From NCBI GenBank assembly GCA_013152415.1, contig JAADGI010000005.1, forward strand, positions 1 to 64,000: 64,000 bases of DNA, in the 5' to 3' direction. The notes under the pieces are model-generated. The model was not told where the DNA came from, ran no database searches, and saw only the letters and a program-made list of their open reading frames with translations. The translations under genes and the position numbers were made by a program. Source of the DNA: Gammaproteobacteria bacterium (GTDB taxonomy: Bacteria; Pseudomonadota; Gammaproteobacteria; HyVt-429). Shown piece after piece: positions 55,069-63,620 of this stretch (position 1 is the first letter of the stretch; each line of letters begins with the position of its first letter).

Positions 55069-55234
55069 CGCCGCGAAGGCGCAGAGGCGCAAAGAAAAAA
55101 ATAAAATTATAAAATGGGGAATCCATTGGTACCAAGATTTGTGACATAAATCCGAATATCCGGGTTCGTCATACGGTGGGTATAGGGAACAACAAAACAC
55201 ACATTATTAACTTTGCGCCTTTGCGCCTTTGCGG
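55069..55234. repeat. long inverted repeat before hemE
   Basis: The left arm (55069-55094) and the right arm (55211-55234) are reverse complements with about two wobble-type differences over 24-25 bases, separated by about 116 bases. The left arm starts eight bases after the gltD stop and the right arm ends 14 bases before the hemE ATG, the same placement as the element before argG. The arms carry the GCGCAAAG / CTTTGCGC core. Confidence 0.75.
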
Positions 55235-55248
55235 CAAAAACCAATACC

Positions 55249-56313
55249 ATGACAAAATTAAAAAACGACAGATTCCTGCGTGCCTTGTTGCGCCAGCCGG
55301 TGGATGTGACCCCCATGTGGATGATGCGTCAGGCCGGGCGTTATCTGCCCGAATACCGCGAAGTCAGGGCCAAGGCCGGTGATTTTATGACCTTGTGCCA
55401 AACGCCCGAACTGGCCTGTGAAGTCACCTTGCAGCCCCTTGACCGCTTCGACCTGGATGCCGCCATTTTATTTTCCGATATCCTCACCATCCCGGATGCC
55501 ATGGGCCTGGGGCTCTATTTTTCGGAGGGTGAAGGACCCAAATTTAAAAGGCCCGTACGTCACGCCGAGGACATTGCCGCCCTGGGGATCCCTGATCCCG
55601 AGGATGATCTGGGTTATGTGATGGATGCGGTGCGCCTGATCCGCAAGGAATTAGATGGCCGTGTCCCTCTTATTGGATTTGCCGGTAGCCCCTGGACCCT
55701 GGCCACCTATGTTGTTGAGGGCGGTAGCAGCCGTGACTTTGCCCACACCAAACGGCTCATGTTTGATCGCCCCGAACTCATGCACCAACTGCTTGATATA
55801 CTGGCAAGCTCAGTCACCCACTACCTCAATGCCCAGATTCTTGCCGGTGCCCAGGCAGTGATGGTCTTCGATACCTGGGGTGGCGCACTGACGCCCCGGG
55901 ATTACCGCGAGTTCTCGCTACGCTACATGAGTGAGATCGTTAACAATCTCGAACGCGAACACGATGGCGCAAAGGTCCCGGTGATTTTATTTACAAAAAA
56001 TGGTGGGCAATGGCTGGAGGCCATGGCCACCAGCGGTTGTGATGCCCTCGGTATAGACTGGACAACCGACCTGGCCGATGCCCGCCAGCGGGTGGGCGGA
56101 CAAGTGGCACTGCAGGGCAACATGGACCCTTCTATACTCTATGCTTCAGCATCGCGCATCGAACAGGAAGTGGATACGATCTTGTCGAGTTATGGTGCCG
56201 GCAGCGGCCTGGTATTTAACCTTGGCCATGGCATCCATCAGCACATCGAGCCTGAAAAGGTTACGGTGCTGGTAGAGGCAGTACACCGCCTAAGCCCCCC
56301 TTACCATCAATAG
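55249..56313 (+). CDS. hemE: uroporphyrinogen decarboxylase
   Basis: Converts uroporphyrinogen III to coproporphyrinogen III in haem synthesis. Protein of 354 residues from ATG 55249 (normal length). Family signatures [16 protein letters not shown] near 21-36 and the [17 protein letters not shown] region near 145-161 are intact, including the catalytic Asp in [13 protein letters not shown]. An in-frame ATG at 55213 lies in the right arm of the inverted repeat and is rejected. It ends the pil-aro-glt-hemE block. Confidence 0.97.
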   Translation: MTKLKNDRFLRALLRQPVDVTPMWMMRQAGRYLPEYREVRAKAGDFMTLCQTPELACEVTLQPLDRFDLDAAILFSDILTIPDAMGLGLYFSEGEGPKFKRPVRHAEDIAALGIPDPEDDLGYVMDAVRLIRKELDGRVPLIGFAGSPWTLATYVVEGGSSRDFAHTKRLMFDRPELMHQLLDILASSVTHYLNAQILAGAQAVMVFDTWGGALTPRDYREFSLRYMSEIVNNLEREHDGAKVPVILFTKNGGQWLEAMATSGCDALGIDWTTDLADARQRVGGQVALQGNMDPSILYASASRIEQEVDTILSSYGAGSGLVFNLGHGIHQHIEPEKVTVLVEAVHRLSPPYHQ

Positions 56314-56381
56314 CAGCCTGCACTTGTGCCCTAGCCATTCTCGACTATGCTTGGGACACCATTGATACAGGGGTCGCTTTA

Positions 56382-57410
56382 ATGACAACAAGGCGCGTTC
56401 GTCTACTACCCAGCGAAAAAGAATTTGATGTGCACGAGCATGAATCTGTGCTCGATGCAGCACTGCGTACTGGCCTGAGCCTCAGTTATAACTGCAGCAA
56501 TGGGAGTTGTGGGGAATGTCGGGCCATACTCATTGAGGGTGAACTCAAGCGCTGTAGCCATTACGATTATGTCTTTAGTGAAGCCGAGAAAAACCAGGGC
56601 CACGTGCTGCTCTGTAGCTTTACCGCACAAACCGATGTCACCATTGAAGCCGCCACCAACCAGGGCGCTGAAGATATACCCATCCAGCAGATTCGCACTA
56701 CCGTTTGCAAGATAGACCGGGTAGACAAACGTACCATCATCCTTCATCTTAAAACGCCCCGTTCCCAGAACTTACGCTTCTTTGCAGGCCAACACGTCAC
56801 CCTCAACATGGGCGAGACCCGCATACGCAATAAGTCAGTAGCCAGTTGTCCTTGCAACGCAAGATTTCTCCAGTTCCATATTCACAATAACCCTGGAGAT
56901 GAATTTGCAAACTACGTGTTTAATAAACTCAAAACATCAGATGAAGTCATCATTGAAGGGCCATGGGGTGTATTTACACTGGATGATGACTCTACCCGAC
57001 CGATTATTCTGCTGGCCTATGAGACCGGGTTTGCTCCTTTTCAGAGCATGCTGGAACACGCCATTGCCCTGGAACTCGGTCAACCCATCCATCTGTATTG
57101 GTTGGTAGACAATCCCGGAGGACACTATCTAGGCAACTACATTCGTAGCTGGGTAGATGCCCTCGACAATTTCCGATACATACCCCTCACCGCCAATAAA
57201 AAACTGGAGGACGAGGGTTTGACAAAAGAAAAGCGGATTGCCGCCCTTAGCAAAGCAGGCCGTCAAATTGTTGAGGACCATCCCGACCTGTCTGGCCACG
57301 ATATCTACATGTGTGGCCCCAACACCCTGACCCACGCCGCCGTAAAACTCCTCCTGGATCATGGCCTACAGAAAGATCGCCTGTTTGTTGATGCAGTAAG
57401 GCGATTTTAA
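56382..57410 (+). CDS. [2Fe-2S] ferredoxin-type NAD(P)H oxidoreductase
   Basis: Protein of 342 residues: an N-terminal plant-type ferredoxin domain with Cys38, Cys43, Cys46 (CSNGSCGEC) and a fourth Cys near 77, then a ferredoxin-reductase-like FAD domain and an NAD(P)-binding domain ending in MCGPNTLTHAA. Likeness is to the AscD/CDP-deoxyhexulose reductase and phenol hydroxylase reductase group. The usual FAD motif Arg-x-Tyr-Ser reads Asn-Lys-Ser-Val-Ala-Ser-Cys-Pro-Cys (about 147-155), and GGTGFAP reads ETGFAP, both unusual. Partner oxygenase or substrate is not in the window. Confidence 0.8.
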   Translation: MTTRRVRLLPSEKEFDVHEHESVLDAALRTGLSLSYNCSNGSCGECRAILIEGELKRCSHYDYVFSEAEKNQGHVLLCSFTAQTDVTIEAATNQGAEDIPIQQIRTTVCKIDRVDKRTIILHLKTPRSQNLRFFAGQHVTLNMGETRIRNKSVASCPCNARFLQFHIHNNPGDEFANYVFNKLKTSDEVIIEGPWGVFTLDDDSTRPIILLAYETGFAPFQSMLEHAIALELGQPIHLYWLVDNPGGHYLGNYIRSWVDALDNFRYIPLTANKKLEDEGLTKEKRIAALSKAGRQIVEDHPDLSGHDIYMCGPNTLTHAAVKLLLDHGLQKDRLFVDAVRRF

Positions 57411-57469
57411 AAATAGCGCAAAGAAGATAAAAATATCAATGTGCAGATGAATTTACCCCTGAACTCTCA

Positions 57470-58567
57470 TCACTGTTCCAACAAATTACGCAAATCAATG
57501 ATCGCGGTATTGGCCCGGGAAATATATGACGCCATGATGAGCGAGTAATTTGTCACCAACCCAAATCCCCTGCCATTGAGTACCATCGGGCTCCATACTG
57601 GACGCTGGGTGCTTTCGAGCTCACGGATGATCTGACGCAGACTGACCAGTGCATTTTTCTTGCGTAAGATGTCGTAAAAATCAACTTCGATGGCACGGAG
57701 AAAATGTATCAATGCCCACGTCATGCCTCGGGCCTCATAAAAAACATCATCCACTTCCAACCATGGGGTTTTGACCACAACCATGGTGGGTGATCCGGTA
57801 GATTGTCGGGCGTAGACATCACCGGCCAGATCGGTGTTCACCCGGATCTGACCCACGCTGGCACTAAGACGCTGCGACATGCTTCCCAGACGTTTGGCCA
57901 CAATAGCCAGCCAGTCACGCAGATTATCCGCCCGGGCATAGAATTGGGTGCCCTGTTTCCCCTGGTCCGCCAGATGGTTTATATAATCGGTTAAGGCATC
58001 GATACCTTTTTGATATTCACGCTCACTCGGGGGAAACAACCAGGAGTCATTGTCAAAATTGAATTGAGGCTCAGCCCGTGACAAGGCCTCATTTTCTGTC
58101 GATTGGGTCTGTGACCGGCTCATATCATTTCTGAGTGCCCTCGACATATCACGTACTTGTATCAATACGCCAAATTCCCAACTGGGAATGTTATCCATCA
58201 TCAATCCCGGTGGGGTAACATCATTGCTGAGATAGCCACCAGGCTTATCCAGCATGGACTCCACCACCTTCATTAAAGTAGCGGTAGTGACATAACCGAC
58301 GACAAGCTTCTTGGAATCTCCTCCGGCCCGATCCAAGGCGGCACGCTGAACATCAAAACCAGCAGGCTCACCTCCCCACAGCACCAATAACACTAACCAC
58401 AGCACCACCAAAGCAATCGAAATGGGATAACCAAACCACAGGTGGCTACGCTCCCTTATCCTTTCGGGGTGAAACTGCTCAACCCAGGCCTGTATAAGCT
58501 GCGGAATCCGTCCTTGACCCAAACGCCCGTCTGCCATTAAAAACACCCCACTGGTTAATATCGCCAT
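57470..58567 (-). CDS. DUF2333 membrane protein
   Basis: Protein of 365 residues with one membrane span (about 46-68) and a large, mostly helical remainder. The SWEFGVLIQVRDMSRALRNDMSRSQSQ-like helix and WLFPPSEREYQ are family features of DUF2333. Function unknown; no operon partner on this strand. It is convergent with the oxidoreductase gene, 59 bases apart. Confidence 0.8.
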   Translation of the reverse strand: MAILTSGVFLMADGRLGQGRIPQLIQAWVEQFHPERIRERSHLWFGYPISIALVVLWLVLLVLWGGEPAGFDVQRAALDRAGGDSKKLVVGYVTTATLMKVVESMLDKPGGYLSNDVTPPGLMMDNIPSWEFGVLIQVRDMSRALRNDMSRSQTQSTENEALSRAEPQFNFDNDSWLFPPSEREYQKGIDALTDYINHLADQGKQGTQFYARADNLRDWLAIVAKRLGSMSQRLSASVGQIRVNTDLAGDVYARQSTGSPTMVVVKTPWLEVDDVFYEARGMTWALIHFLRAIEVDFYDILRKKNALVSLRQIIRELESTQRPVWSPMVLNGRGFGLVTNYSLIMASYISRANTAIIDLRNLLEQ

Positions 58568-58668
58568 GACCTACAACGAGTATAACTCATCAGTAGTGGC
58601 AAGATAGGCGCGGACTCACTTGTGAAGAGTATGGCATTCCACCGGTCCGCGTGCTAAACAGTGCACCC

Positions 58669-59160
58669 ATGACACGCTATGACCCCATCCTGCCGGAACT
58701 GATTGTTGGCGCTCACCCCCGTGTGCGCTCAGAGATCCGGGAACTCAAGGAACAATTGGGCGTTACCGCAGTCCTTAACCTTCAATCCGATGCCGACATG
58801 GAACAACTGGGTATCAGTTGGGATGGATTATTGAATCTGTATCAAGATGAAGATATCACCATCCGCCGCCTACCCATCATTGACTTTGATGCCACTGATT
58901 TACGTATCCACTTACCGGCCGGTGCCCAGGCCCTGGAAGAACTGATCCGCACTAATCATAAAGTATATCTGCACTGTACCCTGGGGATTGAACGCTCACC
59001 CTCGGTCGCGGTGGCCTTTCTCACATGGTATCGGGATTGGCCCCTGGACAAGGCCTGGAAGCATGTAAAAGAGTGCCGTGAATGCCTTCCCAATTTTGAA
59101 GCCCTGTGGTTGTCCCACGAACAACGCAAGGAAAAACCCGACAAACTGGAATCAGGTTGA
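58669..59160 (+). CDS. dual-specificity protein phosphatase
   Basis: Protein of 163 residues from ATG 58669; GTG at 58651 would add six residues. The cysteine phosphatase signature HCTLGIERS (CX5R, about 102-110) and the preceding general-acid Asp region (PIIDFDATDL) are present. The substrate could be phosphoprotein or a phosphorylated small molecule. It starts a plus-strand run that leads into the glycerol genes but is separated from them by the repeat at 59199-59240. Confidence 0.8.
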   Translation: MTRYDPILPELIVGAHPRVRSEIRELKEQLGVTAVLNLQSDADMEQLGISWDGLLNLYQDEDITIRRLPIIDFDATDLRIHLPAGAQALEELIRTNHKVYLHCTLGIERSPSVAVAFLTWYRDWPLDKAWKHVKECRECLPNFEALWLSHEQRKEKPDKLESG

Positions 59161-59198
59161 TAAAAATTTATGGGTGCTCGCATTTATTAAGGTCTTCG

Positions 59199-59240
59199 TC
59201 ACAAAGACACGGAGAATACAGACCTCTGTACCCCTGTGGC
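59199..59240. repeat. diverged short inverted repeat before the FGGY kinase
   Basis: GTCACAAAGACACGGAG at 59199-59215 is partly complementary to the arm ending GTGGC at 59240, with only ACAGA between them. Its position just before a start codon and its base pattern resemble the elements before argG and hemE, but the arms are diverged. Confidence 0.4.
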
Positions 59241-59271
59241 AAATACGCCTGGCTACCCAATCAATATAATC

Positions 59272-60723
59272 GTGCAATCTAAAAATCTATTTTTGACCAT
59301 CGACCAGGGCGGCCACGCCAGCCGTACCCTGATTTGGGACTGCCAGGGACGCGTAATCGCAAAGGCCGAAGTCGAAATCCAAACCCTACATCCAAAAACA
59401 GAATGGGTTGAGCACCTTCCCCAGGAAATGGTGACATCCATCAGCACCAGTATCAATGAGGCCTTGTCCCAGATCGGACAAGATGCCAAACACATCTCTG
59501 CTGCCGGTATGGCGACACAACGTTCCAGCATTGTGTGCTGGAACAAACACACCGGTGAGCCGCTCTCCAATATTATCAGTTGGCAGGATCGACGCGCCCA
59601 CCGATGGTTGGGCCAGTTCTCCGACCACGCTGCCCTCGTCCACGAAAAAACCGGCCTCTTTCTCACCGCCTACTACGGGGCCAGCAAGCTGCGTTGGTGC
59701 ATCGACCACCTCACCGAAGTCAGTGAGGCACTGGATGCCGGGAATCTTGCCTTCGGCCCCCTGGCCAGCTACCTGCTTCACCGCCTGTTGGTGGAACAAC
59801 CCCACAGCATTGACCCCGCCAATGCCTCCCGTACCTTGCTATGGAATGTGAACAGTCAGGATTGGGACCCGGAGCTGCTTGCACTTTTTGATATACCCTT
59901 GGCTGCCTTACCCCGGTGCGTAGCTTCACGCCACAACTATGGCCATCTCCAGTGCGGTGATCATCAGGTGCCCCTCACCATACTCATGGGGGACCAACCC
60001 GCCGCCCTCTTCGCCCACGGCCAACCGTCAACAGACACGGCCTACGTGAACATCGGCACCGGTGCCTTTGTACAACGAATCCTGGACCGCAATCCCGGTT
60101 ACTCGCCAACACTACTCACCGGTATCGCCTTTCAAGACGAGCAGACCACGACCTATGTATTAGAGGGCACTGTTAATGGGGCCGGTAGTGCCCTGGAGGC
60201 CATAGAACAAGAACTCGGCATCAACGCCCAACAGGCGCAGGGGCTTGCACCGCAGTGGTTGTCTCAATCGTCATGCCCGCCCCTGTTTCTAAACGGTATC
60301 TCCGGCCTGGGTTCACCTTATTGGACGCCTGATTTTGAGTCTCGGTTTATTTACACAGACAACAGTGAGGCCGAGGACTGGGAAAAGATCGTCGCCGTGA
60401 TCGAAAGTATTATTTTCCTGCTATATGTTAATCTTAAAAATATGGAGGCACTGTGTCCCGAACCGGAAAAAATTATGCTTAGCGGTGGTTTGGGAAACCT
60501 GGACGGACTTTGTCAGCGCCTGGCAGACCTCACCGGGATTATTGTTCATCGCCCCCAGGAATCTGAGGCCACTGCACGGGGCACGGCCTTTGTGGTAGCA
60601 CAACAAAAGGATTCATGGCAACACGAAGAACCCGCCAATCAGTTTTATCCCACCAACAACCCGGCATTAAAGCTGCGCTATGATGCCTGGTCTACCGCCA
60701 TGGAGGCTGCACTAAAACAGTGA
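59272..60723 (+). CDS. FGGY-family carbohydrate kinase (glycerol kinase-like)
   Basis: ATP-dependent sugar or glycerol kinase of 483 residues from GTG 59272; an in-frame GTG at 59236 lies inside the repeat. The first phosphate loop reads DQGGHASRT rather than the DQGTTSSR of glycerol kinase. GMATQRSSIVCW, the catalytic Asp of GDQPAALF near 240 and GGLGNLDGLCQ near 400 are present. Glycerol is inferred from the neighbours (a glycerophosphodiesterase and glycerol-3-phosphate dehydrogenase), but the divergence makes another polyol possible. The stop overlaps the GTG start of the next gene. Confidence 0.8.
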   Translation: MQSKNLFLTIDQGGHASRTLIWDCQGRVIAKAEVEIQTLHPKTEWVEHLPQEMVTSISTSINEALSQIGQDAKHISAAGMATQRSSIVCWNKHTGEPLSNIISWQDRRAHRWLGQFSDHAALVHEKTGLFLTAYYGASKLRWCIDHLTEVSEALDAGNLAFGPLASYLLHRLLVEQPHSIDPANASRTLLWNVNSQDWDPELLALFDIPLAALPRCVASRHNYGHLQCGDHQVPLTILMGDQPAALFAHGQPSTDTAYVNIGTGAFVQRILDRNPGYSPTLLTGIAFQDEQTTTYVLEGTVNGAGSALEAIEQELGINAQQAQGLAPQWLSQSSCPPLFLNGISGLGSPYWTPDFESRFIYTDNSEAEDWEKIVAVIESIIFLLYVNLKNMEALCPEPEKIMLSGGLGNLDGLCQRLADLTGIIVHRPQESEATARGTAFVVAQQKDSWQHEEPANQFYPTNNPALKLRYDAWSTAMEAALKQ

Positions 60724-61478
60724 ACATCCCCACACTTATCGCCCATCGTGGTTACAGGTTACGTTACCCGGAGAACACACTCCCAGCCATCGAGGCCGCT
60801 GCAAAGGCAGGGGCCTGTTACGTTGAATTCGACATACAGTTGACCCAGGACCAGGTCCCTATACTGTTTCATGATGTTGAGCTTAAACGCACCACAGGCA
60901 AAACAGGGAATGTATTTGACATGCCCTGGGAGGCATTGAAGAAAATTTCGGCTGATGAGGCATCCCGCCTTGGGGCAAGTAAGCACCCCATCCCGATTCC
61001 ATCCCTGGCCCAGGTCACCGAACAACTCAAGGCCTGGCCGAAACTTTTTGCATTTGTAGAGATCAAGGAAGAAAGCATGGATCATTTTGGCATGGATTTG
61101 GTGCTCGATACCGTTATGGCCACGATCCAGCCGATTCTGAAACGCTGTAGTGTGATTTCATTTTCGGACAAAGTCATCCCTGCCGCCAAAGACCGGGGAG
61201 CCCACAGTACCGGGTGGGTGCTCCCACAGTGGAACGAGGGAACGCTGGCAATGGCCGATAAAATAAAACCCGATTTTTTATTCTGCAGCCATAAAAAGGT
61301 GCCCAAAAAGATCCGCACTCTACCTCAAGGCCCCTGGAAGTGGGCCCTGTATGAGATAGCCGACCCACAAACCGCCCTGGCCTGGGCCGAACGTGGTGCA
61401 GACCTCATTGAGACCTATACTATAGATAACATGTTACAACACCCCGTATTACAGCAACGAGCCTGCAGCCATGACTGA
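60720..61478 (+). CDS. glycerophosphodiester phosphodiesterase
   Basis: Cytoplasmic 252-residue enzyme of the GDPD (TIM-barrel) family that cuts phospholipid head-group diesters to glycerol 3-phosphate. The N-terminal AHRGYRLRYPENT, FDIQLTQDQVPILFHD and FVEIKEE segments carry the catalytic His pair and metal-binding acids. No signal peptide, so a UgpQ-like cytoplasmic type. Start GTG 60720 overlaps the kinase stop. Product feeds the GlpD coded 50 bases downstream. Confidence 0.9.
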   Translation: MNIPTLIAHRGYRLRYPENTLPAIEAAAKAGACYVEFDIQLTQDQVPILFHDVELKRTTGKTGNVFDMPWEALKKISADEASRLGASKHPIPIPSLAQVTEQLKAWPKLFAFVEIKEESMDHFGMDLVLDTVMATIQPILKRCSVISFSDKVIPAAKDRGAHSTGWVLPQWNEGTLAMADKIKPDFLFCSHKKVPKKIRTLPQGPWKWALYEIADPQTALAWAERGADLIETYTIDNMLQHPVLQQRACSHD

Positions 61479-61528
61479 AGTCGTACCCCATAATTTAAAA
61501 CCCTTTTTTAATAACGGGCCTGACGATC

Positions 61529-62707
61529 ATGTCTGCTGATTACGACATCATCGTCATCGGTGGCGGCATCCATGGCGTCGGTGTCGCCCAGGCAGCCGCA
61601 GCCCGAGGCCATTCGGTACTGGTACTGGAGCAAAACACCCTGGCCAGCGGCACCTCAAGTCGCTCATCGAAACTCATTCACGGTGGCCTGCGCTATCTGG
61701 AGAGTTTCCAGATTTCTCTGGTCTATGAGTGCCTGCGCGAACGGGAGTTGCTGTTAAAGATCGCGCCGGATTTGGTTCGCCTGGTGCCTTTCCACATTCC
61801 AGTGTTCAAAGAAACACGACGCCCCCCGTGGCAGATTCGCATTGGTCTTAGCCTGTACGCGGCATTAACCGGCTTTGATCCCCATGGACGATTTAAATGT
61901 GTCCCCAAAGACCAATGGCAAAACCTGGATGGCCTGACCACCCACAACCTCAAGGCGGTCTACCAATATTTTGATGCCCAGACCGACGATGTGGCCCTTA
62001 CCCAGGCGGTCATGAACTCGGCCCTGTCACTGGGTGCCGAGTTGAGCCTGCACAGTCAGTGCGTCAATGTGGAACTGGGTCAGGACGACTGTACCGTGGA
62101 CTATGAGAAAGACGGTTCTGTGCATTCATGTCATGCCAGGGTAGTGGTCAACGCCAGTGGCCCCTGGGTCAACCACGTTTTAGATCGGTTTACGCCGGGC
62201 CTGCCCCAGCGCACAGTCGACCTGGTACAAGGGAGCCACATCATTGTCGACGGACACCTGGAGCGGGGGATTTACTATATGGAGGCCCCCCAGGACCATC
62301 GCGCCATCTTTGCGCTGCCCTGGAAGGATAAACTCATGGTGGGCACCACAGAACACAGCTATCACGGTGATCCCGCAGCGGTTGTTCCTTTGCAAGAGGA
62401 AAAGGAATATTTATTGGCGGGGCTGGCCCACTACTTTCCAGCCTACGAGAACCTGACTACAAAAGACATTGTCGATGCCTTCGCCGGTTTGCGAGTTCTG
62501 CCCGTGGGTGATGGCAACGCCTTCTCGCGGCCACGGGGCACCGTATTGTTAACTGATCGGCCCCAAAAACCTCGTGTACTCTCCGTCTACGGTGGCAAAC
62601 TCACCGCCTATCGCGCCGAAACTGATAAGGTCTTACATTGTCTGTCATCCAGTCTGCCTGAACGTAAACCGGTGGCCGATACCCGTCGCTTGCCACTGCA
62701 ACCATGA
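61529..62707 (+). CDS. glpD: glycerol-3-phosphate dehydrogenase, short form
   Basis: FAD-dependent oxidase of 392 residues. GGGIHGVG (10-17) is the FAD dinucleotide loop, SSRSSKLIHGGLRYLE near 43-58 the family motif, and GGKLTAYR near 360 the end of the FAD domain. Canonical GlpD proteins run to about 500 residues with an extra C-terminal helical domain, which is missing here. It oxidises glycerol 3-phosphate to dihydroxyacetone phosphate and passes electrons to quinone. The stop overlaps the start of the ABC gene by four bases. Confidence 0.87.
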   Translation: MSADYDIIVIGGGIHGVGVAQAAAARGHSVLVLEQNTLASGTSSRSSKLIHGGLRYLESFQISLVYECLRERELLLKIAPDLVRLVPFHIPVFKETRRPPWQIRIGLSLYAALTGFDPHGRFKCVPKDQWQNLDGLTTHNLKAVYQYFDAQTDDVALTQAVMNSALSLGAELSLHSQCVNVELGQDDCTVDYEKDGSVHSCHARVVVNASGPWVNHVLDRFTPGLPQRTVDLVQGSHIIVDGHLERGIYYMEAPQDHRAIFALPWKDKLMVGTTEHSYHGDPAAVVPLQEEKEYLLAGLAHYFPAYENLTTKDIVDAFAGLRVLPVGDGNAFSRPRGTVLLTDRPQKPRVLSVYGGKLTAYRAETDKVLHCLSSSLPERKPVADTRRLPLQP

Positions 62708-63618
62708 CCGAGACGGTGGTCGAGGCGCAGGGTCTGACTAAACGTTATGGCGACACCACCGTAGTACGAGGCATCGACCTCAGCGTCCCCCAAGGTCAAT
62801 GCTTTGGCCTGCTCGGCCCCAACGGGGCCGGCAAGACCACTACCTTGCGCATGATTCTCGGTGTCACCCCCCGAGACGGTGGGGCGCTACAGATCTTTGG
62901 TGTGGATGATCCCAAACAGGCGCACCGGATTCGGGCGCGCATCGGGGTGGTGCCGCAACTGGACAACCTGGACCCGGACTTTAGTGTCATCGAAAACCTG
63001 TCGGTCTATGCCTCCTTCTTTGGCCTGCATGGCACAAAGATAAAAAAACGTATCCAACAGCTACTTGAATTCACCGAATTGAGTGATCGTGCCCACACCA
63101 AGATCGATGACCTTTCCGGCGGATTAAAACGACGCCTCACCATCGCCCGGGCACTGATCAACGACCCGGAATTGATCATCCTCGACGAACCCACCACCGG
63201 CCTGGACCCCCAGGCCCGGCACATGATCTGGGCACGGCTGCGACAGATACGCCAATCGGGAAAGACTTTGCTGTTGACGACGCACTACATGGAAGAGGCC
63301 GAACGCCTGTGTGATGACATCGTCATTATGGACAACGGCCACATCATCGCCCAGGGTTCACCGGCTGTACTGGTGCAACAGCATATCGAGACCCAGGTGA
63401 TTGAAGTGCGCGGTATGACCGAATCGATTACGATCAACCTTGACACCTTCCCACCCTGTCGCCGCCAACAGGTAGGCGACACCCTGTATTGTTACGTGGA
63501 CGATGTGCGCCCCTTATTGGCACACCTGGAAAGCCTGGACAACATCACCACCCTACAACGCCCCGCCAATCTGGAAGACGTGTTCCTAAAACTCACCGGC
63601 CACGAACTTCGGGATTGA
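62704..63618 (+). CDS. ABC-2 exporter ATPase (NodI/DrrA-like)
   Basis: ATP-binding subunit of 304 residues. Walker A GPNGAGKTT (38-46), the NLDPDFSV Q-loop region near 90, LSGG signature near 138, Walker B LIILDEPTTGLDP near 158 and TTHYMEE near 196. The pattern is that of NodI-type exporters, a name widely used outside nodulation; the cargo here is unknown. It starts inside the glpD stop (ATGA) and ends two bases before the permease gene, so all three are probably one transcript. Confidence 0.9.
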   Translation: MTETVVEAQGLTKRYGDTTVVRGIDLSVPQGQCFGLLGPNGAGKTTTLRMILGVTPRDGGALQIFGVDDPKQAHRIRARIGVVPQLDNLDPDFSVIENLSVYASFFGLHGTKIKKRIQQLLEFTELSDRAHTKIDDLSGGLKRRLTIARALINDPELIILDEPTTGLDPQARHMIWARLRQIRQSGKTLLLTTHYMEEAERLCDDIVIMDNGHIIAQGSPAVLVQQHIETQVIEVRGMTESITINLDTFPPCRRQQVGDTLYCYVDDVRPLLAHLESLDNITTLQRPANLEDVFLKLTGHELRD

Positions 63619-63620
63619 CC

